Source of the DNA: a virus
IMG/VR virus record: IMGVR_UViG_3300031578_000144
Coordinates: 1 to 39,143 of that record
DNA length: 39,143 nucleotides
Direction: 5' to 3' (one strand)
The translations under genes and the position numbers were made by a program. The notes beneath the pieces are model-generated. The model was not told where the DNA came from and did not search any database. It was given only the letters and a program-made list of their open reading frames with translations. Below are positions 27,186 through 35,769 of the stretch, piece by piece. Each line of letters begins with the position of its first letter. Positions within the stretch are counted from its first letter, which is position 1.

Positions 27186-27290
27186 TCCGTAGTCCATTGT
27201 CCGTAGTCCGTTGTCCTTCGACTTTGCTCAGGACCATGAGCCTGTCGAATGGCCAAAAACAACTAACAACTGACCACGAACTACGGACAA
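27185..27290 (+). repeat. Nested hairpin elements before the tape measure gene
   Basis: The outer arms are GTCCGTAGTCCATTGTCCGT and AACTGACCACGAACTACGGA. The loop holds an inner pair, CCTTCGACTTTGCTCAGG and CATGAGCCTGTCGAATGG, which is the CTTCGACAGGCTCAGG family as an inverted pair. One element has landed inside another. Confidence 0.8.
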
Positions 27291-27305
27291 AACCGAAGGT
27301 TTAAA

Positions 27306-29264
27306 ATGGCCTCAAATAAAGTAACCATAGAACTCTTTGTGGACGACAAGGGCACGGTCCACGTCAAGAAATTCGCCGGGGAGACCGAGAAGGGTTTTAA
27401 AAAGATAGAGACCCAGGCGAAAAAGACAGGCGGCACACTGAAAAATCTTGCCACGGCAGCGATCGGCTTTTTTGCCATCACTAAGATCAAGGCCGCGGTC
27501 ACCGATTTTGTGCGTTTGGCCGGAGTTCAGGAAGATGCAGTGGCCACCCTGGAGCAGGCCATGCGCAATGCGGGCACCTACCGGAAGGAAGATCTCGAAG
27601 GGCTCAAGGCCTATGCCTCCCAGCTCCAGGAAGTAACCAGGTTCGGCGATGAGGCTACTCTGGCTTTGATGGCGAATCTCCAGGGATATGGTATGCAGAT
27701 AGCCACGATCAAGGAGGCCACCAAGGCAACCCAGGATCTGGCCGCGGCCAAGAGGATGGATCTTTTTGCGGCCAGTGAGCTTATCGGCAAGGCATTCGTG
27801 GGCGAGACACAGACCCTGTCACGCTATGGTATTATCCTGGATGAAGGGATCCCCAAGGGCGAAAAATTCGCCGCCGTATTAAAACTCATCAGCGAGCGAT
27901 ACGGCGGCCAGGCAGAGGCACTGGCCAGCACCAAATACGGCGGGCTCGTGCAGCTCGGGAATCTCCTGGGCGATGCAAAAGAGGATATCGGCGCCCTGGT
28001 CATGGCCATCACCGAAAATCTGCTCCCGGCATTCAAGAGCTGGGCCGGGCACCTGAGAGAAATCGCAAAATTCTGGAAAGAGGCCCTCACCCCACCGACG
28101 GATACCGAGAAGTTATTGCAGGACAGGATCATCTTTTACCAGGAACTGGAGCTCGCCCAGGGAAGGCTCGTGCGGCTCCAGGAGCGCCTGGGTACCATGC
28201 AGGAGGCAGGCTCCGATTACCATGTGAAACGGCTCGAGGAAGAGATTGAAAAAACGAAACAAATTATCGCCATGCGTGAGGCGAATCTACGACTAATCAA
28301 TCAAACCCTGCTGGCAGACAAGGAAAAGAAAACACCAGGCGGCGCACCCACCGCACCAGGCGGACCTTCTCCCGTGACAGGAGATTATTATAAAGACCAG
28401 CTGGAAGAATGGAAGCAGGTGACCGCCGATTTCTACGCCATAAAGGCGGCCCAGGAAAAGGCGGACCTGGAGCATCATAAAGCCACCCTTGCAGAATGGG
28501 GCCAGGTGACACAGGATTTTTACGAGGCGGAACAGGCACAATGGGAGCAGGAGACAGAGGCCTACCTTGCCCTGGAGGAAATCAAGGCCCAGGCCCACCA
28601 GGAGGAGCTGGCACGGTATGAAGAGGTCATGGCCGCCAATGAGGACTATATGAAGCAATATGCAGCCAATGAGAAGGCAAAGGCTGCCCTTACCTATCAA
28701 ACCTCGCTATCGATGATCTCCTGGTATGCCGCGGCATTCAAGGAGCTTGCCAAGGGGAGTAATCTGGCATTTGGCGCAGCAAAGATCCTTTCCGTTATGG
28801 AAACCTTGATGAAAACCCATGAATTCGCGGTCAAGGCCGCTGCCTGGGCTGCCACATGGGGAGGGCTGCCTGCCGCAATGGCGGCAAGGGCTATAGCCTG
28901 GGGAGTCGGTATTGCCCATGTACGGGCTATCCAGAAGATGGAGCCGGCAGCCTATTACCATGAAGGCGGTATCGTGGGCAGAGGATCCCGGCCTTCTCGA
29001 CTTGTATCTTCCGATGTCTTTGCCGGGGCACAACGGGCGCACCAGGGATTAGGGCCGGATGAGCGGGGCGTGATCGTAAAAAAGGATGAGGGGATTTTCA
29101 CCCCTGCACAGATGAAGGCCCTGGGATATGGAGATGAATTTACCGGAAACATTTCAATCCATAACCATCTCTATGTGGATGGAAGAGAGATAACAAAAAG
29201 TCAGATTCATATTCTTGAAACCGATAGGATCCTGCTGGATCGATTTAGAAGGGCGCTATCTTAG
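27306..29264 (+). CDS. Tape measure protein
   Basis: The 652-residue protein is the longest tail gene here before the tip. It has a helical N-terminal region (FKKIETQAKKTGGTLKNLAT), a hydrophobic core segment near ATAAIGFFAITKIKAAVTDF and long coiled coils (EEIKAQAHQEELARYEEVMA). A hydrophobic C-terminal helix (AAKILSVMETLMKTHEFAVK) and a GGIVGRGSRPSR loop follow. At about 1.5 Angstrom per residue it suggests a tail near 95-100 nm. The stop TAG belongs to the hairpin element that begins at 29264. Confidence 0.85.
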   Translation: MASNKVTIELFVDDKGTVHVKKFAGETEKGFKKIETQAKKTGGTLKNLATAAIGFFAITKIKAAVTDFVRLAGVQEDAVATLEQAMRNAGTYRKEDLEGLKAYASQLQEVTRFGDEATLALMANLQGYGMQIATIKEATKATQDLAAAKRMDLFAASELIGKAFVGETQTLSRYGIILDEGIPKGEKFAAVLKLISERYGGQAEALASTKYGGLVQLGNLLGDAKEDIGALVMAITENLLPAFKSWAGHLREIAKFWKEALTPPTDTEKLLQDRIIFYQELELAQGRLVRLQERLGTMQEAGSDYHVKRLEEEIEKTKQIIAMREANLRLINQTLLADKEKKTPGGAPTAPGGPSPVTGDYYKDQLEEWKQVTADFYAIKAAQEKADLEHHKATLAEWGQVTQDFYEAEQAQWEQETEAYLALEEIKAQAHQEELARYEEVMAANEDYMKQYAANEKAKAALTYQTSLSMISWYAAAFKELAKGSNLAFGAAKILSVMETLMKTHEFAVKAAAWAATWGGLPAAMAARAIAWGVGIAHVRAIQKMEPAAYYHEGGIVGRGSRPSRLVSSDVFAGAQRAHQGLGPDERGVIVKKDEGIFTPAQMKALGYGDEFTGNISIHNHLYVDGREITKSQIHILETDRILLDRFRRALS

Positions 29265-29337
29265 CCACAGATATACGCAGCTGAACGCGGATCAAAAAAA
29301 TAAAAAATATCTGCGCCTATCGGCGTAAATCCGTGGC
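29264..29337 (+). repeat. CCGCAGAT-type hairpin element, copy h
   Basis: GCCACAGATATACGCAGCTG opens and AAATCCGTGGC closes it. The G of the tape measure stop TAG is its first base. Confidence 0.85.
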
Positions 29338-29350
29338 AAAGGATTAGATT

Positions 29351-29758
29351 ATGGCCGCAAAAGAAATGTATGACTACCTGAGCACGGTCGCCCCGGACAA
29401 TGCGGAGACGCTCACCACGCCAAAGCCCAGCGACGTAATCGAGGAGCCTTTCATAAACCAGGAGATACATGAAGGGGACGACGGCTCAGACGAGGTCATC
29501 ACCTATGATCCGGCTGTAATATACTATGCCACCGTGGTCTTTCCGAAGCTCACGGCATCCGACGCAGGCACCATACTGGATTTTTACCTTTCCGCTTCAA
29601 AAGGTAATGGCATGGCGGAGAGCTTTATGTGGGTGCATCCATCGGACGGCCATACCTATGTGGTGAAATTCCGCTCCGATGCGACACGCACGCTGAAATA
29701 TACCAAATTTAAATTTGCGAATATCAAATTTAAGGTGATGGGAAGGATAGCGGACTAA
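29351..29758 (+). CDS. Distal tail-type protein
   Basis: The 135-residue protein follows the tape measure gene. It contains VIYYATVVFPKLTASDAGTI, then AESFMWVHPSDGHTYVVKFR, which fits small distal tail (Dit-like or minor tail) proteins. No named motif is complete. A weak AAAGGATTAGATT precedes the ATG. Confidence 0.55.
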   Translation: MAAKEMYDYLSTVAPDNAETLTTPKPSDVIEEPFINQEIHEGDDGSDEVITYDPAVIYYATVVFPKLTASDAGTILDFYLSASKGNGMAESFMWVHPSDGHTYVVKFRSDATRTLKYTKFKFANIKFKVMGRIAD

Positions 29759-29769
29759 ATCAATAATTA

Positions 29770-29842
29770 GCCGCAGATCCACGCAGAATCACGCGGATAA
29801 AAAATATTAAAATATCTGTGAAGATCAGCGAAGATCAGCGGC
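29770..29842 (+). repeat. CCGCAGAT-type hairpin element, copy i
   Basis: GCCGCAGATCCACGCAGAAT opens and GATCAGCGGCAGG closes it. Its end merges with the SD region of the tail tip gene. Confidence 0.85.
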
Positions 29843-29852
29843 AGGAAATGAA

Positions 29853-32800
29853 ATGTTATCATTCGACGCAACACAACTTGCAATCGTTGCCGCGGACAAT
29901 AAGGCCGAGATCTCCTGGCTCTTTCAGATCGATAGAACCGGCAACGACGTCGTCAATGACTATTGGTCCACCAAGACCAAGACCTGGGATGGGCATGATT
30001 ATATTTATAAGATAACCGATTTCTCTGAAGCAGAGATGAACCGTGCGCAGTCCGAGTCCGGCATCCAGGCCCCGTCCGAGTTCACCTTTACCATTCATAA
30101 TAAGAATAATGTCCTGACCACCGCCGATTTCTCCTCCGCCCGCGTCAATCTCCTGCTCGTGGTCAAGGCGGGCGCAAACGAGGCAGTGATGAGATCCTGG
30201 TCGTTTCGGATCACCGAGATCGATCCCGGATATCAGAAACTCGTCTTTCACTGCGTCGACTGGCTCCAGGCATTTCTCGAAGGCGATTATCCCAATACGA
30301 CAACAATTGAATCTATCTTTTGGGGACAGCAAATAAAAACTTTTCCGTATTTGGAAGTTATCAAAACGGCAAAAGAATTTTGTATTCCCCTGGTTCTTGG
30401 CAGACCTTGTATACCCATAATGCCTGTGTATTTTCCAGCCCCCTCCTATTTTTTTGGATACCTTTTGGGGCCGACTACGGGAACACCGGCCGATTATGAT
30501 GTCTACAATGTAAAAACGCCCACAGATTGGGGTGGGGAGGCAAAAACATTTTCTAAAGCTGATTATACGTTTAATTATATCGATAAAACCGGATTGGATG
30601 GGAATGACTACACCTTTGGTGAATTTATCTGTCTGGATTATGATAGGGATGGTGTTCTCGATGCCTGTTTAGCTTTTTACGACTCAGCTGGACATAAACC
30701 AATTCCGGCGGAATATGAAGAGGATTCAAAAAAGGCAATAACAGCCCCTGCGAATGTTCTGGAATATATCCTCGAGGACTGGGGGATCCCCTCCGCCAGA
30801 ATAGATGCAACAACACAGGCGGCTGCGAACAGCATCTATGCAGGGTGGGGTCTTACCTGGAATACAGGATTATTCAATAAGGAGTCTCGTAAAAAGTTAT
30901 TAGCCCGCCTTCTTCAAATGTGCCATACGGAGCTGATCGTCCGCGATAAGATCTATTTTAAGGTGCATTCAAAGACCAGCCAGATGACCGTAACCAAGGC
31001 CTCTATCATAAAGGAAAAGGAGCGGGGCGAGGGGACCTTTAAATACGAGCTGATAGAGAAAAAAGATGAAAAGGATTCCGGCTATGTATCCTATCAAGTA
31101 CAGGGTGAATGTCTCGATCATCCTCTTAAAGCACTTGTCACAGTCAAAGGAAATTATAACAATATTGCAAGCGATGTGGTGAGCGCCGATTATGTGCAGG
31201 ACTCCCAGGCCGCCCAGAAACTCGGCATCCTTGCCCTTCAGAGAAAATTCCTTCCCCTTGCCAAGGTCAGCTTCACGCTTAAAGCCACCTGCCTGGCCCT
31301 GGAATGCGACGATGTGATCACCCTGGATCACGCCGATTACGGCGGCACATATGACGTCCTGATCGACTCCATGACCATCAACAGGGATCTCTCCATTGCT
31401 ATCGAGGCCACACGGTTCAGCCAGGCCCTGGATGATTGGGAAGATTTAGCCCCCGGTGCGTTGACTGTCGTCGAAGATGCAGGAACGGTCCATCTTGAGG
31501 TTGTCACTGTTGGCCCGGATGCACTGGACAATGCCGGCAATCACATAGGCAATGTTCTGAAAGGCCGCCTCAGAATCGGAGAAACCGGCAACCATATCCT
31601 ATTCGATCCGGTGGAGCCCATACAAACATTCGTGGAGGGCGGGATCACCCGTATGCGGATCGGGGACCTCGGCACCGATGATTGGGGCATCGAATTCCTG
31701 GATCACGCCGGCACCTCCATCTTCAAACTGGACGGTTCGGGCGTCAATACCCTGTCCGGATGGGCGGTCGATGGGCAGAAATTCACTTGCCAGAGCGGCC
31801 AGGTGGGCATGAATGCGGAGGTAACCGGCGGTGTGGACTGGCGCTTCTGGGCCGGTCATGCCACACCCGGATCCGCACCGTTCCGTGTGGATGAAAACGG
31901 CAATCTCTACTGCACCCTGATCTATGCCTCGGGCGGCACCATCGGCGGCTGGACCATCGGGGCAACGAAACTATCGATCACTGGCATAGAATTAGATCAG
32001 GCGAATAATAGAATCAGGGCATATACCGGCGATAATTATGTCGATATGACGGCGGCAGGATTGACAGGGTACGATTCGGTACTCGGCACAACATTTACAC
32101 TGCCCACGAACGGTGACGCCCCTGAATTTTCAAGCGGCATCATAAAAGAGTGTGTATATGAGATCTACACATCCGGCGTTATCAGGACGAATGCCGATCC
32201 GGCCACAAACGGCGGCCTGATTATAAACAATACCGACCTGAAAGGATATACCTCCGCCGGGCTGAAGATCCTGCAATTTATTTATGATGGCACAGATCAG
32301 GGCGATGCCTATATCGGTGATTATGACAATACTAATCCCGGGTTGAAATATGACCATTCTGCCGGAGAGCTTAATTTCAGGGGGAACATAAAGGTATTGG
32401 CCGGTGGTGATATTATAATGACGCCCAGCGATACGAATCCTTCTATTTTAAAATTTTCTACTGCCCATAATATTGGAGCTGGTAACACTGCTGCAAGAGG
32501 TTTGTGCTTGTGGCCTACTACAGAAAACCAAGATTACCTTAGTTTGGGTTTTGATCCTGTCAATAATGTATATAAGAAATACTACAGAATCTACAATTAT
32601 GTCTACCATGATTGGGGAGTAACATCCTTGTATGATGCGACTCACTATGCAAAGATAGCAGCTCGTGCTGTCTCAGATAGCGCAAGTATAAAGCTTACAG
32701 TAAAGAATGGCGCAACTGAGTATGCTTTGACATTTTATGGAGATCCCGCTGTTTTGCTCCCTTCCGTAACTGGAGCTATTGATTTGGGAAATGATGCGTT

Positions 32801-33176
32801 CAAATTTAAGAATGGGTATCTCGCTGGCTATATGGCTATCTCTGGTACTCCCGGTGGTGTCCCGGTTGCTAATGCCATCTACAAAGATAACATAGTCAAA
32901 GGCTGGATTCGGTTCGACGGCACGGGGACAATATCCATTACGGACAGCTTTAATGTGAGTTCTATTGCAGATGGGGGAACAGGGATTTATACGCTTACAT
33001 GGGACAGAGATTTTGCGAATAACGATTATGTCGTTGCGGGGTCTGCAAGTGTGAATCGAAGGGTATCAATTTCATCCTTCGCTGTTGGCAGTGTTGTTAT
33101 TAACATACATGACGATGCCGCAACATTCAGGGATGATGCCATGATTTCTGTTATTGCAATAGGAGATCAAACCTAA
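29853..33176 (+). CDS. Tail tip or hub protein with fibre-like C-terminal region
   Basis: This 1107-residue protein is the largest gene. The N-terminal 600 residues look like a tail tip/hub (AEISWLFQIDRTGNDVVNDY, then SEFTFTIHNKNNVLTTADFS and KLVFHCVDWLQAFLEGDYPN). From about 600 the sequence is glycine and aspartate rich with GGTIGGWTIGATKLSITGIE, as in tail fibre shafts. The DNA between about 30300-30900 and 32440-33176 is clearly more AT-rich than the rest, suggesting exchanged segments. Its stop overlaps the next start by one base. Confidence 0.7.
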   Translation: MLSFDATQLAIVAADNKAEISWLFQIDRTGNDVVNDYWSTKTKTWDGHDYIYKITDFSEAEMNRAQSESGIQAPSEFTFTIHNKNNVLTTADFSSARVNLLLVVKAGANEAVMRSWSFRITEIDPGYQKLVFHCVDWLQAFLEGDYPNTTTIESIFWGQQIKTFPYLEVIKTAKEFCIPLVLGRPCIPIMPVYFPAPSYFFGYLLGPTTGTPADYDVYNVKTPTDWGGEAKTFSKADYTFNYIDKTGLDGNDYTFGEFICLDYDRDGVLDACLAFYDSAGHKPIPAEYEEDSKKAITAPANVLEYILEDWGIPSARIDATTQAAANSIYAGWGLTWNTGLFNKESRKKLLARLLQMCHTELIVRDKIYFKVHSKTSQMTVTKASIIKEKERGEGTFKYELIEKKDEKDSGYVSYQVQGECLDHPLKALVTVKGNYNNIASDVVSADYVQDSQAAQKLGILALQRKFLPLAKVSFTLKATCLALECDDVITLDHADYGGTYDVLIDSMTINRDLSIAIEATRFSQALDDWEDLAPGALTVVEDAGTVHLEVVTVGPDALDNAGNHIGNVLKGRLRIGETGNHILFDPVEPIQTFVEGGITRMRIGDLGTDDWGIEFLDHAGTSIFKLDGSGVNTLSGWAVDGQKFTCQSGQVGMNAEVTGGVDWRFWAGHATPGSAPFRVDENGNLYCTLIYASGGTIGGWTIGATKLSITGIELDQANNRIRAYTGDNYVDMTAAGLTGYDSVLGTTFTLPTNGDAPEFSSGIIKECVYEIYTSGVIRTNADPATNGGLIINNTDLKGYTSAGLKILQFIYDGTDQGDAYIGDYDNTNPGLKYDHSAGELNFRGNIKVLAGGDIIMTPSDTNPSILKFSTAHNIGAGNTAARGLCLWPTTENQDYLSLGFDPVNNVYKKYYRIYNYVYHDWGVTSLYDATHYAKIAARAVSDSASIKLTVKNGATEYALTFYGDPAVLLPSVTGAIDLGNDAFKFKNGYLAGYMAISGTPGGVPVANAIYKDNIVKGWIRFDGTGTISITDSFNVSSIADGGTGIYTLTWDRDFANNDYVVAGSASVNRRVSISSFAVGSVVINIHDDAATFRDDAMISVIAIGDQT

Positions 33177-33532
33177 TGAAAGTAAGGATAGTATATAGGT
33201 CCGATAGATCTGTGGTGGTTATTCACCCAGCTCCAAAATCAAAAAGGGAGGATGAAACGGAAAGTGAGTGGCTTGAAAGAGTATTTGGCATGGCCATGCA
33301 GGGAGAGCTTGAGGGATTGGAATATGATGATGTTGATGAGTCCGAACTACCACAATCCAGAGAGAATAGGGAGGCCTGGACAGGAGAAAAAGGGAAAGGC
33401 ATATCAATAGATGAAAATAAAATTAATGCCCTTACTATAGTAAGGCAATATATATACATGATAGATGAGAAACAAAAAGAGATGGCCATTGATAAACTAA
33501 AAGAAGAGGGAAAATTACCACAAGATTATTAG
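33176..33532 (+). CDS. Hypothetical tail-associated protein
   Basis: The 118-residue protein has KVRIVYRSDRSVVVIHPAPK and a C-terminal helical region with INALTIVRQYIYMIDEKQKE. It is coupled to the tip gene through TAATG. Proteins of this type often accompany tail tip proteins in siphophages, but no function is known to me. Confidence 0.5.
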   Translation: MKVRIVYRSDRSVVVIHPAPKSKREDETESEWLERVFGMAMQGELEGLEYDDVDESELPQSRENREAWTGEKGKGISIDENKINALTIVRQYIYMIDEKQKEMAIDKLKEEGKLPQDY

Positions 33533-33542
33533 GAGGGAAGCC

Positions 33543-34112
33543 ATGAACGATAAAAAAACCGGCAATGAGAATACAATCCGGCTCAAAAACAGCTATTTCG
33601 AGGGGCTAATCATTCCCGGACCGAACCGGCAGCCCATGTTCTCCGGGCCGTTTCAGAGCCTGCTCGAAAAAAACATATTCCCGGGGGAGTTCAAGCCGCG
33701 GTACTGGCTGGGCCGGGTGTTTGACAGGATTATCCAGGAGATGAATCAATATCTGGAGATCAAACAAAAGCTCATTCGGCAGCATACAAAGAAATACGAG
33801 AAGGATGGGGAGATTGAAACTGGAAACTTGAAACTTGAAACTGGAAAGTCGCAACCCGCAACCCGTAAGGTGAAAAAAGGCGACCCCATCTTCCTGGACA
33901 ACGGCAATCCCGACTGGATCGATTTCGAGGCATACCTCAAAGAGTTTAACGAGCTCCAGGAGATCGAGGTCGACCTCGGGATCCGGCCCATCACCTTTGA
34001 TCCGGAAAAGGGCCCGGACGCGGTCGGCCAGGAAATGCTCCTGTTGATCCCGCTCCTCGAGGAGCCGAGCGATCCTGAGAATGGTAAAGTGGTGCAGTTT
34101 AAGAAGAAATAA
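33543..34112 (+). CDS. Hypothetical tail protein with an in-frame repeat insertion
   Basis: The 189-residue protein has a proline-rich start (GLIIPGPNRQPMFSGPF), a helical middle (RIIQEMNQYLEIKQKLIRQH) and an acidic end. GEIETGNLKLETGKSQPATR around residues 90-109 is translated from a GGAAACTTGAAAC repeat (33811-33867), so the gene tolerated insertion. The ATG follows AGGAGGGAAGCC. Function unknown. Confidence 0.5.
   Translation: MNDKKTGNENTIRLKNSYFEGLIIPGPNRQPMFSGPFQSLLEKNIFPGEFKPRYWLGRVFDRIIQEMNQYLEIKQKLIRQHTKKYEKDGEIETGNLKLETGKSQPATRKVKKGDPIFLDNGNPDWIDFEAYLKEFNELQEIEVDLGIRPITFDPEKGPDAVGQEMLLLIPLLEEPSDPENGKVVQFKKK
33811..33867 (+). repeat. GGAAACTTGAAAC-type repeat inside a gene
   Basis: AGATTGAAACTGGAAACTTG then AAACTTGAAACTGGAAAG, followed by GCAACCCGCAACCCG. 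It keeps the reading frame. Confidence 0.8.
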
Positions 34113-34118
34113 TAATTT

Positions 34119-34190
34119 GCCGCAGATACACGCAGATAACCACAGATAAAAATTAAAAATATCCGTGAAAATCTGTGTAAATCCGCGGCC
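34119..34190 (+). repeat. CCGCAGAT-type hairpin element, copy j
   Basis: GCCGCAGATACACGCAGAT opens and AAATCCGCGGCC closes it, directly followed by AAAAAGGAGG. Confidence 0.85.
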
Positions 34191-34206
34191 AAAAAGGAGG
34201 TTCATC

Positions 34207-34632
34207 ATGAGAAAAAGACTATTTACATTCATTACAATCCTGTTTTTCATCGTTTTATTGGTGCCGTCCCTGGCCCTTGCCGGCGCAGATGTCACCTTTG
34301 AATGGGATAGTAACACCGAGCCGGATATGAGTCATTACAATATCTATCGTTCGGATGATGGTCAAGCAACCTGGCACAAAGTGAATCCAGAGCCAATTTC
34401 GCATACGGGGATGGGGACAGAAACATGGACCGAAATGGATGTGCCTGACGGGACCTATCATTGGTATGGGACGGCAATCGACACGGGAGATAACGAAAGC
34501 GATCCGAGCAATATCGCAACAAAAACAATAGATACCCAGGCCCCGGCACCGCCACAAAACTTTCTGGTGAGCCTGATTAAAAAGATCATCGCCTGGATAA
34601 TGAATTTGTTTAAGCCGTTTCGGCTTGCATAA
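34207..34632 (+). CDS. Secreted fibronectin type III protein
   Basis: I take ATG 34207 after AAGGAGGTTCATC (141 residues); the earlier frame start at 34165 lies in the hairpin element. A Sec-type signal peptide (LFTFITILFFIVLLVPSLAL then AGA) precedes an FN3 domain (ADVTFEWDSNTEPDMSHYNI and GTYHWYGTAIDTGDNESDPS). The C-terminus has an amphipathic or membrane-associating helix (LVSLIKKIIAWIMNLFKPFR). FN3 domains bind surfaces or sugars. A secreted version in a tail operon is uncommon. Confidence 0.65.
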   Translation: MRKRLFTFITILFFIVLLVPSLALAGADVTFEWDSNTEPDMSHYNIYRSDDGQATWHKVNPEPISHTGMGTETWTEMDVPDGTYHWYGTAIDTGDNESDPSNIATKTIDTQAPAPPQNFLVSLIKKIIAWIMNLFKPFRLA

Positions 34633-34635
34633 ACG

Positions 34636-34707
34636 CGGCTCATAGTTCATATCTCATAGCAATTTAGACCTATGAGCTGAGCTGCTAACAGCTAAATTGC
34701 TGATTAG
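34636..34707 (+). repeat. AGCTGATAGC-type hairpin element
   Basis: GGCTCATAGTTCATATCTCA forms one arm and ATGAGCTGAGCTGCTAACAG belongs to the other, closing near TTGCTGATTA. Confidence 0.75.
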
Positions 34708-34742
34708 AGGCTATTCGTATAGAATAATATAGGAGGTAAATA

Positions 34743-35210
34743 ATGGCAACAAGGCAGGAAATTCAAATAGCACAGGACTTGGTGCGATTTGTCAATATTA
34801 TGAATGATCTACTGGATTGTGCTTCATGGGTTTTAAAAGAAGTAGACCCGCAACTTGGCAATAAATTTCAAATGCAGGAAGAAGATGGTATATTCAGAGA
34901 TGCCACATTGGAAGAGCTTAAAGAACGTGGAAAGCGAACAGGCCAAAACGTACTTGGTTATCGTAATATGATAACTCAATTCATTTCAAAATACGGAGCA
35001 AACAAAGTCAAAACCGCACTAACAAGCATAGAGATTGATATTGCAGACATTCAGAATGATGTTACAAAAATGGAAGCTGAGGCTCGTAATCTCAATAATT
35101 TTATAGAGAACGCCAAGAGCAAGGCTGAATTAATATCCTTTGCTGAAAGCATTGACAGTAATATTCCAAAATTAACGCTTGTAAGGCGTTCATGGTGTTT
35201 GGGGGCATAA
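34743..35210 (+). CDS. Helical hypothetical tail protein
   Basis: The 155-residue, mostly helical protein has DLVRFVNIMNDLLDCASWVL and a coiled-coil middle (IDIADIQNDVTKMEAEARNL). It ends with VRRSWCLGA. The ATG follows AGGAGGTAAATA. The region here is lower in GC than the head genes. It ends with GGGGGCATAA, which provides the SD for the next gene. Confidence 0.5.
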   Translation: MATRQEIQIAQDLVRFVNIMNDLLDCASWVLKEVDPQLGNKFQMQEEDGIFRDATLEELKERGKRTGQNVLGYRNMITQFISKYGANKVKTALTSIEIDIADIQNDVTKMEAEARNLNNFIENAKSKAELISFAESIDSNIPKLTLVRRSWCLGA

Positions 35211-35768
35211 ATGACTATTGATGTAGGACCAGGGTGTGGTAATAGGGGATTTACCTGGCCAGCAAATTATTCACTTATAGTTAAAGACAATCCGGCAAAT
35301 GCTGCGGGTACTATAGATTATGTCTGTGTTTATGCCGATAGTGATATGTCTGGTATAGAATTTGCCTCTTTTGCTGATGAGGGTAGTGAGGTTCTGTCAA
35401 CTAATGGTAATACAAGTGGCTCTAATTTAGGTGCGATAGGGGATCAGCAAAATGAATATAATGCGCCTGGTGATTTTACGGCATTTAATATTAATGTTGG
35501 TGAATATATAGGAATCTACTGGAGCGGAGGTAATATAGATAGAGATTCTTCTGGCTTTGCTGGCATGTGGTGGGTAGCTAATGATCAAATTCCCTGCTCA
35601 TCTGTAACTTTCAACCTTGAAGTTGATGATACAATATCCCTTTACGCAATCGGAACGGAGGCAGGCGGCGAGACCTATGAGCTGAGTGCATTAATCAGCG
35701 GGGCGAGCGCTACGGGATCGCCGGGCATGAATGTCTTACGGGAATTGTCAGCGAGTATAGGGGCATAA
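35211..35768 (+). CDS. Fibre-type protein ending in a truncated repeat module
   Basis: The 185-residue protein has a beta-rich N-terminal part (NRGFTWPANYSLIVKDNPAN and NINVGEYIGIYWSGGNIDRD) and ends with YELSALISGASATGSPGMNV, then LRELSASIGA. This tail is homologous to the first repeat of the next protein (YQLNASINGASSTPATDLNV). It reads like a receptor-binding head domain with its shaft cut off. The DNA is AT-rich. Confidence 0.55.
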   Translation: MTIDVGPGCGNRGFTWPANYSLIVKDNPANAAGTIDYVCVYADSDMSGIEFASFADEGSEVLSTNGNTSGSNLGAIGDQQNEYNAPGDFTAFNINVGEYIGIYWSGGNIDRDSSGFAGMWWVANDQIPCSSVTFNLEVDDTISLYAIGTEAGGETYELSALISGASATGSPGMNVLRELSASIGA

Positions 35769-35769
35769 A

